A stretch of DNA of 20,519 nucleotides from a virus: positions 1-20,519 of IMG/VR virus record IMGVR_UViG_3300035184_000417; one strand, 5' to 3'. Positions 13,115 to 20,519 of this stretch are shown in pieces. How positions within the stretch are numbered: the first letter of the stretch is position 1; each line of letters starts with the position of its first letter. The notes under the pieces were generated by a model that was given only the letters and a program-made list of their open reading frames with translations, did no database searches and was not told where the DNA came from. Both the position numbers and the translations under genes were made by a program.

Positions 13115-14716
13115 ATGCCATCTATAACAAAATCTAACATTCGTAGTGAAATTGCTAAGGCTTTTTATACTGGCTTACAATCAAAGACTACCCAGTTATA
13201 CTATTTGCTAGGTAAGATCGACAATTGGAGTAACGAGCTAGTTCCACCTGTCCCACAATCTTCGGGACTATACGAATTTGAACTTAGAAAGGACTCAGTC
13301 AGATTTCAACAAGTTTCGTTAGGTAACGTTTCGCTTGGCGCAAAGCGAAACAATTGGCGAGTCGATGTTGTGTACGATATGTATGACACTCGTTCTACTG
13401 AAGTTGAACTCGCTAATGCAAATATGTTTGTATTAACTGAAGACTTTAATATTTACAAATGCATCTTCAATAATTATGGCGAACCATCTACCGTAAAGCC
13501 AACTGGCACATCAACTGAATATGTTGAAGTAGCTGATGGGTATGTTTGGAAATTTATGAAGTCGTTGAGTACGGTAGAACGAACTAGGTATTTAACTCCA
13601 GTTTATATGCCGGTTTCTGATGTTGTGTCTGGTGGATTTTTTAACGGTGGCATTACAAATTATCAAATCAATAATGGTGGGACAGGGTACGATCCAAGCA
13701 ATACTGTTATTAATATAACGAATGCTGATGGGCTTGGCGCTACTTTCGACCCCATAATTTCTGGTGGAGTCATTACTGGCCTTGTCGTTGAATCGGTAGG
13801 TTCTGGATATACTCAAGCAGAATTTGTGGTCGTCTGCCCAGACGCAGGTGGCATCGTAGGTACTGGTGCTGACGTTTCGCCGATTATTGGTGGTATTAAT
13901 CTCGATACATCTCAAGCTGATGTTACTTTGGCCGCAGTTGATGGCGAGTTATCGGCTGTTTATATCTTGAGCGGTGGACTTGGGTATGCTAGCGGTACAA
14001 CTACCGTTACGATTGAAGGCGATGGTACCGAGGCTAATCTAAATGCAATTATAGATCCGATAACTGGTACGATAACAGGTTTCTCATTTATTGATAGAGG
14101 CAAGGATTATACGAATGCCGACATAATAGTTACTGGAGAAGGTACTGGGTTTTCGGCTGAAGTAATATTAGCACCTGAAGGCGGCCATGGCTTTTCTTTA
14201 GTTAACGAAACATATGCTGACGCCTTAGTAGTGTTCTTATCTGACATCGATTCGGACATACTTACAATGAGCACACCCGATCTTTCTTATCGACAAGTAG
14301 CCTTGATGGTTAACCCATTCGGTTATGGCGATGCTGCGAATAGTCAATTCAGAGGAGATACTGGGACCGCTTGTTGGAGGATTGACGATGCGTCATTGAT
14401 AGCAAGTTCGTTTAACGCAGGCGATTTATTAAAAGTTCAGGGTTCAACTAATGATTTAATGATTGTGGCTGCTATTGAAACTGGAAAGATGCTGTTGCAA
14501 ATAAGCGATGAATACATTCCGACTGAAGGCGATATTCTTGACTTAGTTGATGCTGAAGGTCAGCCTATAAATACTAGTATATTTACAATTCCTGCTGCTA
14601 TCACTGAACCAACAGTTGATAGATTCTCAGGACAATTATTATTTATTGACAATAGAGCGCCGTTCAAGACGGACTTGAACCAAATCGCAAACATAAGAAC
14701 ACTTATAAAATTCTAA
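13115..14716 (+). CDS. 8: Baseplate wedge protein gp8 with internal repeat insertion
   Basis: This 533-residue protein has T4 gp8 features at both ends. Near the N-terminus are SEIAKAFYTG and LLGKIDNWSNELVPP. Further on are ADGYVWKFMKSL (140-151; T4 has DGYVWEYLF), RQVALMVNPF (393-402) and the final FSGQLLFIDNRAPF...QIANIRTLIKF (T4 ends HSGEMIYMENRPP...EEINILFTF). T4 gp8 is 334 residues; the difference of about 200 comes from an insertion at about residues 180-355. It holds two similar units of roughly 75-85 residues built from GGxGY...TVxI and GxITGxxxxxxGxxYTxAxxxVxGxGTG motifs, likely beta-rich. gp8 is a peripheral wedge subunit, so these units may be exposed at the baseplate rim. It begins 15 bases after the preceding gene. 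A TATAAATA near its 3' end could serve the next gene. Confidence 0.87.
   Translation: MPSITKSNIRSEIAKAFYTGLQSKTTQLYYLLGKIDNWSNELVPPVPQSSGLYEFELRKDSVRFQQVSLGNVSLGAKRNNWRVDVVYDMYDTRSTEVELANANMFVLTEDFNIYKCIFNNYGEPSTVKPTGTSTEYVEVADGYVWKFMKSLSTVERTRYLTPVYMPVSDVVSGGFFNGGITNYQINNGGTGYDPSNTVINITNADGLGATFDPIISGGVITGLVVESVGSGYTQAEFVVVCPDAGGIVGTGADVSPIIGGINLDTSQADVTLAAVDGELSAVYILSGGLGYASGTTTVTIEGDGTEANLNAIIDPITGTITGFSFIDRGKDYTNADIIVTGEGTGFSAEVILAPEGGHGFSLVNETYADALVVFLSDIDSDILTMSTPDLSYRQVALMVNPFGYGDAANSQFRGDTGTACWRIDDASLIASSFNAGDLLKVQGSTNDLMIVAAIETGKMLLQISDEYIPTEGDILDLVDAEGQPINTSIFTIPAAITEPTVDRFSGQLLFIDNRAPFKTDLNQIANIRTLIKF
13652..14179 (+). repeat. Two beta-rich repeat units inserted in gp8
   Basis: Residues about 180-260 and 281-355 of gp8 each carry a GGxGY motif, a TVxI strand and later a GxITG turn with a YTxA strand and a VxGxGTG or VxxxGTG ending. 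The units are similar in protein pattern, less so in DNA, and are absent from T4 gp8. Confidence 0.6.
14566..14573 (+). promoter_or_regulatory. Possible late promoter ahead of the DUF4815-type gene
   Basis: An exact TATAAATA lies inside the 3' end of gp8, with a predicted start near 14579 and a leader of about 153 bases to the ATG at 14732. It reads as ordinary codons in gp8 (Pro-Ile-Asn-Thr), and exact matches occur by chance at this base composition, so only location supports it. Confidence 0.35.
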
Positions 14717-14731
14717 TCGAGGAAATGAGGA

Positions 14732-17700
14732 ATGACAATTAATTTCAACACCGGACCATACTACGACGATTACGATGAGTCGAAGAATTTCCATCGAATT
14801 TTATTTCGCCCCGGTCTATCGGTACAAAACCGTGAATTGATACAAATGCAGACTATTCTCCAACAACAAATTGAGAGACATGGATCGCATATATTTAAAG
14901 AAGGTGCGAAAGTATTTGGTGCGGAATTCTCATATTCGCCTAATCTTGATGTAGTAAAACTTCAAGAACTGTTCGGTGTTGAATACGTTGCAGATTACGC
15001 AGAAGAACTAATTGGAAAAACTATCGTAGGTGCGACTAGTGGCGTAGAAGCGACGGTACTTACATATTCTGATTCGACTGATGTAGATCCATTATTGATT
15101 TATGTATCGTATACTGCTACAGGAACCGATCGTGTAACTACTAAGTTCCTTGATAACGAGAAGCTTGTGTCAAAAGATGCTGTGTATAGCTATCTCCCTG
15201 GGTCTGCAGTAGCAACAGCTTTAACTACTGACGCAACCGCTGTAGGTATCGGCGCAAGTATTACTCGTGGCGTATACTATGTAAAAGGATTCTTCGTTCT
15301 TGCTAATCCACAGTTCTACATTGTGTCGAAGTTTGATAATACAATTGATGTTAAGGTCGGATTATCTGTTAACGAAAGTATTATTGATTCTGCTGACGAT
15401 AGCTCGTTGCTTGATAATGCAGGTGGCACTCCTAACTTTGCAGGCCGTGGCGCTGATCGTTACGTTATAGATTTGACACTGACTTCGGTAGGGCTTAACG
15501 ATGAGCCATCAGATTTCATAGAGCTTGAGCGTGTAGCAAACGGTTCAGTTGTGTCAAAGACTCGTACAAGTCCTTACAATGAACTATCTAAAAATCTTGC
15601 TCAACGTACTCATGATATTAATGGTAGTTTCGTAACTAGACCGTTCGCAATCAAATTAAAAGAAGCGTTGAATGATTATAAAAACGAAGGAGTTTATACT
15701 TCGGGCGAGACATCGAATGATAACAATTTAATTAACGATGATACTTTTGCAGTAGCGAAGTTAAGCGAAGGCAAAGCGTACGTCTATGGTTATGAAGTCG
15801 AATCAATTGGTTCTAAACTTCTAGATATCGAAAAACCTAGGACTGCTCGGACTGTTAATAACGCAGCGATGCCAATTGAAATAGGCAACTTTGTTCGAGT
15901 TAATAACACTTTGGGTCTTCCAGATGCGTCTGGGTCAGGTGACGTCATTTCCTATCCTCAGGTAAATTTTTACGATACCGCTACTGTAACACCAGGGAGC
16001 CCATCAGGTGCTTTAATTGGAGTTGGGCGCGTTCGTAATGTTGAATTTGATAGCGGGATTGAATTGAATTCTCAACAAATATTGGGTGCTGATGCTGCTT
16101 ATAAGATGTATCTTTTCGATATAAAAATGATGCATAAGGTTACACTTAACGAAGCTGGTGATGCCGTTCATCTTGCTGATAAGTCATTAGTTCGTGGACA
16201 AGCATCAGGCGCGTTCGGATATATCAATACTGCTTCAGACGGAACTACCTTATATTTAACAAGTGTTAGTGGCGTATTTGTTGTTGGTGATAAATTAATT
16301 TCGAATAATAGCGATAACAGTACAGTAAGAAACGTTGGTGATACAGCTGATGTTACTATTGCTTCAGCCGAAAACTATTCCTTTAGCGCAGTTAAGCAAA
16401 TATACTACGATGATCCACCTGCGAATGGTGAAATCGACGCTACGGCTGACTTGGTTTTAGAAGGCCGATTTGCTTTAACTGGTTCAGCATCTGGAGACGG
16501 CACTACGACCATAAATGGTTTCAATAGCTCGTTCGCAACTGAGGTTCGGGCCGGTGACGTAATTGAAATAGGCGGAGCTGATTATATTGTTAATGTGGTA
16601 ACATCTGATACTTCGCTAACGCTAGATTCGGGGCCTGCTACATTTGCAGCCGCAATTACGCGTAAACGTGCTTTCATAAACGATCAGGAAAAGAATCTTT
16701 CAATTCGTCAACTTGCTAAGCCATATATTAAAACTATCAAGCCAAGCGGCTCGTCTGAGAGTCAAATCACGTATCGTAAGCAATACTACTCAACCAGTAA
16801 TACGAGTGGAGTATTTACGGTAAGCGAAGCTGGCGCTTTATTCGCGGCGTCCAATAACGAAGATTATCAGGTGATGATTGTATCAGCTGGTACAGGTACG
16901 GGCGTTGCAGGCGATATCATAAATATCGAATACTTGAAAGTCAATGCTGGTATATCGGGTGAAGGAACCGATTCTTTAACAATCGCATCGTTACCAATAT
17001 TAGGCAATGGGGCAGTTGTTAAAATAAACACTACAATTGTACAAAGCAATTCAATCAGTAAAACCAAAACAGCTCAAATAGCGCAAAGGACTCGCGTATT
17101 AAACTTGAAAGATTCGACAGGCATTCGCCCTTATGGGACTTCAGCGCATCACAGTGAAGTATCGCTAGGTGTATCTGATGTTTATCGCTTGCTTGCGGTT
17201 TACGATTCAAGCGATGCTGGCGCCGATGCAACCACTCCGACAATGGCTTTCAGTGGCGCAAGCGGGTCATTCACTAATCGTGAAGTTATTACTGGAGCTA
17301 ATTCAGGCGCGAGTGCTATCGTATTAAATACTGCATCGCCACTACAATATGTTCCACTATCGGCAATCGCATTCAGCGCAGGCGAGATTATTAATGGTTC
17401 AACAGCATCGGCCACGATAACTACCTTAATCACAGGTTCGAAAGATATAACTCAAAGGTACTTACTTGATACAGGCCAGCGCGATAACTATTATGACATT
17501 GCTAAACTTGTATTAAAACAAAGAGCCCCAAAACCTCAAGGAAGAATGCTTATAGTTTATGATACATTTGACCATGGCAGCGGATTATACTTTGATGTAG
17601 ATTCGTATTCATCTATAACGTATAAAGATATTTCTTATTACTCAGCAACAAGAATAGACCCTGAAGCTGCTAGTAATGGCGGTGTGTTCGATTTACGTTC

Positions 17701-20519
17701 ATCTCTAGATTTCAGGCCACGAGTTGCAAATGTTGGAACAGTCGCGAGCGATATCAGAACAGTCGCAAGTGAATCATTCGATTTTGAATCGCGTGTTTAC
17801 GCTGGAGCAGGATCATCTGCTACGCCAGTTCCAAAAGATAACGTTTTATTTACATATGATTACGAATACTATTTAGGAAGATCTGATACGATTTGGCTTA
17901 CAGTTAACGGTGAGTGGGTAACAGTTAAGGGAGAACCGTCAGAGAATCCGGTATTGCCTGAAGAAATTCCGAATGCAATGCGAATCGCTGATATTCATAT
18001 GCCTCCATACGTCCTAGATGTCGAAGACATCGAAGTTAAATCTAAATTGCAAAAGCGATATAGAATGGAAGATATTGATAAACTTTCTCAGCGTATTGAT
18101 AACGTTGAATACTATACGTCACTTTCATTACTTGAGGCTTCAGTCGAATCACTTCAAGTAAAAGACGCAAATGGCCTTGATCGTTTCAAATCCGGTTTCT
18201 TAGTTGATAGCTTTAGCGGTCATAAAACCGGCGACACGATACATCAAGATTATCGTTGCGCGATTGATATGGTTAGCGGTACGTTACGTCCGAAGTATGA
18301 TACCAAAAACGTTAGCTTGGTTGAGAAAGACACCGGTGCTACAGGCTACGTAATTAACGATAATATAGCAACTTTGGCATATGAACATGTCGCGACTATT
18401 GAGCAGCCTTTCGCAACAAGAATTGAAAGTTTAACTCCAGTGTTAACCTCAGCTTGGATTGGTACTATCAAATTACGGCCATCGTCAGATTCATGGTTTG
18501 ACACTAAACGCGCGCCAGATGTTACTGAAAACGTTGAAGGAAATTATAACGCAGTTCTTACGGCTAATCGAAATTCTCTTGGGACTTTATGGGGAGCTCC
18601 ACAAGTTTCTTGGACAGGCACGACAAATACAACTCAACTAAGCAGTACTACTAGCGACAGGATAGTCTCGCAGAATTGGGGCAATCAACAGCTCCAAACA
18701 ATAACCACTCAGCGATTCCTTGTTTCGGGTAATTCGCGCGTAACAACGCAAGGCGTTAGAACCTCGCTAGTTGAACGCATAGATACGAGGCTAGAAGCCG
18801 ATCGTATAATTGCAAGTGATCTTGTACCGTTCATGCGCTCGAAAACTATAAACTTTACAGCAAGTGGATTAAGACCGTTTACTCGAGTTTATCCGTTCTT
18901 CGACAATGTAAATGTTGAGAGGTTTGTTACTCCTACAGGTGGTTCAGTATCAGGCGATATCATTATACTCCCAGGAATTACCACTAGCGGATCTTGGGCA
19001 ACAGTATCGCGATTAACGCTTAGTGGCTTCTGGTCTGATAACAATCTCACTGGGAATACTGATTACATACTACAAACTTCAACTGATAGAATCAATTGGA
19101 CTAATAGAAAAACTGCGTCTTTTGCTACAGCTGATGAAACGGCCGTTGAAGCTACAGGTTTAGCTATAAGCCCCAATGCTACTAATGGCGAATTGTATGT
19201 AAGATTCATATTTGCTAATCCTGATCATATGTCATTTACATCCTTTGAAGCATATGATCAACTTGGCAATATAATCAATAGACAATTGTTTGAATTAGAA
19301 ACACATTCAAACTTTACGAATCCGGCTAATTCAATTAACGTAGGTGGCACAACAGCGACGCCTGATTTGCCAACGTTTAATAGCGCTTCGATAACATTTA
19401 AGATTCTCGACGGGCCAAAGGCTACACTTCCTGAAGATAGCTTGTTAAGAACTATTGACAATGGTACAATTGATGCATCAGCCTTGGTTACAGATAGCAC
19501 CGGCCGAGTTACTGGGACATTTACGATACCTGATCCTAATACATTAGGCAATCCTAAATTTAATACTGGCGAGAGGACTATACGCTTAACCTCAAGTGTT
19601 AATGATTCGCCTACTAACGTTACAACTTCGGGTGAAGCTACTTATACGGCTAAAGGAATATTGCAAACTAAGGAACGTACATTCATTGCAACTAGGAATG
19701 CTGAAATAAGCCGAACTAGTGTCGAAAGCGTAACTACCGCGCCAATTTCGCGGATTACTACGACGAGTGCCGTAACGCGTAGCCAACTCATTCGATGGCG
19801 CGATCCTATGGCTCAATCATTTCAGGTTACAACTGAAGGCGGCGAGTTCTTAACTAAGGTTGATATGTTCTTCGAATCAAAATCTGACGATATACCTGTA
19901 CGTGTCGAATTACGTGAAATGGCAAATGGCGTACCAACTGCAAGGATTATTCCAAACAGCACGGTATCGCTAAATCCTGAAGATATTCTTACGTCGATAC
20001 AAGGTACAATCCCAACCACATTCGTATTCGATTCGCCAATATACGTTAAAGAAGGTGTCGAGGTTGCATTGGTTGCTATGTCTGAATCAGAAGATTATAG
20101 AGTGTTTATATCCAAACTAGGAGAAGCTAATATAACTGATCAGTCTATAGTATCGCGTCAGCCGTATCTTGGCGTATTGTTTAAGTCGCAAAACTCTTCT
20201 ACATGGACGGCATACGATAACGAAGATTTGAAATTCACTATATACCGTGCTAAGTTTGCTGTTGGAACCTCAACACTTACCGTGAAAAACGCTGAAGTCG
20301 AATTTGAAAATTTGGCAACAGATTCAATTGAATTAGTTGCGGGATCTACGGCAGTTCAAGTATATCACAACGATCATCATATGTACGATCTTGCTAACTC
20401 AGTTGAGATAGAAGGAGTTACTTCTGGAATAACTAGCGAATTAGCAAGTGCGTTGTTGTTTGATGGGACTGAGTTTACATTTAATGACGTAAGCGGTATG
20501 TTAACGACTGGAACTGTAA
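14732..20519 (+). CDS. Giant baseplate/tail structural protein with DUF4815-type N-terminus, incomplete at right edge
   Basis: The frame opens at ATG 14732 (GAGGA just upstream) and has no stop to the right edge, giving at least 1929 residues. The start (MTINFNTGPYYDDYDESKNFHRILFRPGLSVQNRELIQMQTILQQQIERHG) and later GKAYVYGYEVES are typical of the DUF4815 proteins of T4-like marine phages. Around 16980-17700 are repeats with GASGSFTNREVITGANSGASAIV and FSAGEIINGSTASATI. A middle segment (about 17940-18560) has KRYRMEDIDKLSQRIDNVEYYTSLS and SSDSWFDTKRAPDV. A later domain (about 19800-20270) has DPMAQSFQVTTEGGEFLTKVDMFF, REMANGVPT and LGVLFKSQNSSTWTAYDNEDLKFTIYRA, known from large cyanophage structural proteins. 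It follows gp8, where T4 encodes gp9 and gp10, and probably forms the baseplate periphery that carries fibres. This functional reading is inference; no enzymatic domain was recognised. Confidence 0.85.
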   Translation, partial: MTINFNTGPYYDDYDESKNFHRILFRPGLSVQNRELIQMQTILQQQIERHGSHIFKEGAKVFGAEFSYSPNLDVVKLQELFGVEYVADYAEELIGKTIVGATSGVEATVLTYSDSTDVDPLLIYVSYTATGTDRVTTKFLDNEKLVSKDAVYSYLPGSAVATALTTDATAVGIGASITRGVYYVKGFFVLANPQFYIVSKFDNTIDVKVGLSVNESIIDSADDSSLLDNAGGTPNFAGRGADRYVIDLTLTSVGLNDEPSDFIELERVANGSVVSKTRTSPYNELSKNLAQRTHDINGSFVTRPFAIKLKEALNDYKNEGVYTSGETSNDNNLINDDTFAVAKLSEGKAYVYGYEVESIGSKLLDIEKPRTARTVNNAAMPIEIGNFVRVNNTLGLPDASGSGDVISYPQVNFYDTATVTPGSPSGALIGVGRVRNVEFDSGIELNSQQILGADAAYKMYLFDIKMMHKVTLNEAGDAVHLADKSLVRGQASGAFGYINTASDGTTLYLTSVSGVFVVGDKLISNNSDNSTVRNVGDTADVTIASAENYSFSAVKQIYYDDPPANGEIDATADLVLEGRFALTGSASGDGTTTINGFNSSFATEVRAGDVIEIGGADYIVNVVTSDTSLTLDSGPATFAAAITRKRAFINDQEKNLSIRQLAKPYIKTIKPSGSSESQITYRKQYYSTSNTSGVFTVSEAGALFAASNNEDYQVMIVSAGTGTGVAGDIINIEYLKVNAGISGEGTDSLTIASLPILGNGAVVKINTTIVQSNSISKTKTAQIAQRTRVLNLKDSTGIRPYGTSAHHSEVSLGVSDVYRLLAVYDSSDAGADATTPTMAFSGASGSFTNREVITGANSGASAIVLNTASPLQYVPLSAIAFSAGEIINGSTASATITTLITGSKDITQRYLLDTGQRDNYYDIAKLVLKQRAPKPQGRMLIVYDTFDHGSGLYFDVDSYSSITYKDISYYSATRIDPEAASNGGVFDLRSSLDFRPRVANVGTVASDIRTVASESFDFESRVYAGAGSSATPVPKDNVLFTYDYEYYLGRSDTIWLTVNGEWVTVKGEPSENPVLPEEIPNAMRIADIHMPPYVLDVEDIEVKSKLQKRYRMEDIDKLSQRIDNVEYYTSLSLLEASVESLQVKDANGLDRFKSGFLVDSFSGHKTGDTIHQDYRCAIDMVSGTLRPKYDTKNVSLVEKDTGATGYVINDNIATLAYEHVATIEQPFATRIESLTPVLTSAWIGTIKLRPSSDSWFDTKRAPDVTENVEGNYNAVLTANRNSLGTLWGAPQVSWTGTTNTTQLSSTTSDRIVSQNWGNQQLQTITTQRFLVSGNSRVTTQGVRTSLVERIDTRLEADRIIASDLVPFMRSKTINFTASGLRPFTRVYPFFDNVNVERFVTPTGGSVSGDIIILPGITTSGSWATVSRLTLSGFWSDNNLTGNTDYILQTSTDRINWTNRKTASFATADETAVEATGLAISPNATNGELYVRFIFANPDHMSFTSFEAYDQLGNIINRQLFELETHSNFTNPANSINVGGTTATPDLPTFNSASITFKILDGPKATLPEDSLLRTIDNGTIDASALVTDSTGRVTGTFTIPDPNTLGNPKFNTGERTIRLTSSVNDSPTNVTTSGEATYTAKGILQTKERTFIATRNAEISRTSVESVTTAPISRITTTSAVTRSQLIRWRDPMAQSFQVTTEGGEFLTKVDMFFESKSDDIPVRVELREMANGVPTARIIPNSTVSLNPEDILTSIQGTIPTTFVFDSPIYVKEGVEVALVAMSESEDYRVFISKLGEANITDQSIVSRQPYLGVLFKSQNSSTWTAYDNEDLKFTIYRAKFAVGTSTLTVKNAEVEFENLATDSIELVAGSTAVQVYHNDHHMYDLANSVEIEGVTSGITSELASALLFDGTEFTFNDVSGMLTTGTV

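Noticed and set aside
17055-17433. Minus-strand ORFs within the giant DUF4815-type gene
   Set aside because: They lie wholly opposite an open, family-supported frame, lack ribosome sites and show no recognisable protein pattern.
1-20519. tRNA genes, CRISPR arrays, insertion sequences, attachment sites or an integrase
   Set aside because: None was seen by eye. The intergenic gaps are under 100 bases and contain no cloverleaf, regular repeat-spacer array or transposase frame.
1-20519. A new multi-gene defence, anti-defence or other accessory system
   Set aside because: All the larger genes fit tail, baseplate or head completion roles or the single homing endonuclease; the unknown genes are isolated and suggest no shared new function.

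Overview
The window is 20.5 kb of a T4-type myovirus genome: structural (late) genes for tail and baseplate assembly, plus one head-completion gene. The evidence is a nearly complete set of T4-like baseplate proteins (gp4, gp26, gp48, gp53, gp27-like hub, gp5-like spike, PAAR tip, gp25, gp6, gp8), T4-style late promoter cores (TATAAATA), tight gene packing and AT-rich sequence. A spike without a lysozyme domain, and the very long DUF4815-type protein in last position, recall the marine T4-like phages of cyanobacteria and SAR11 rather than T4 itself. The host cannot be read from the sequence.

Layout: there are two divergent late operons. From a junction at about 3907-3965, the left operon is read on the minus strand: gp4 (head completion), a truncated 54-codon copy of a conserved gene, a 51-codon ORF, a GIY-YIG homing endonuclease, the full-length copy of that conserved gene, a gp54/gp19-like tube protein, gp26, a gp51-like C-terminal frame reached by a probable -1 frameshift, a two-helix membrane protein, and the start of a probable tape-measure protein that leaves the window. 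The right operon is read on the plus strand: gp48-like tube cap, gp53, gp27-like hub, gp5-like spike, PAAR tip, gp25, gp6, a 746-residue wedge protein, a small conserved structural protein, gp8 with an internal repeat insertion, and a DUF4815-type protein of at least 1929 codons that runs off the right edge.

How the genes work together: the plus-strand genes build the baseplate from its centre (hub, spike, PAAR tip) outward (gp25, gp6, gp53, gp8 and the large peripheral proteins). gp48 and the gp54-like protein start the tail tube. gp26, with its frameshift product, and the tape-measure candidate control hub assembly and tail length. gp4 finishes the packaged head.

Most notable: (1) a canonical T-TTT-TTC slippery site with an upstream Shine-Dalgarno-like element at the end of gp26, opening a 64-codon -1 frame; (2) a homing endonuclease lying between a truncated and an intact version of the same gene; (3) an exact-consensus sigma-70 promoter pointing antisense into gp4; (4) two late promoters facing each other across about 30 bp; (5) a dockerin-like calcium loop and a run of FTK repeats in the 746-residue wedge protein. 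I see no new defence or other novel multi-gene system. The window is an ordinary tail/baseplate cluster with these particular oddities.
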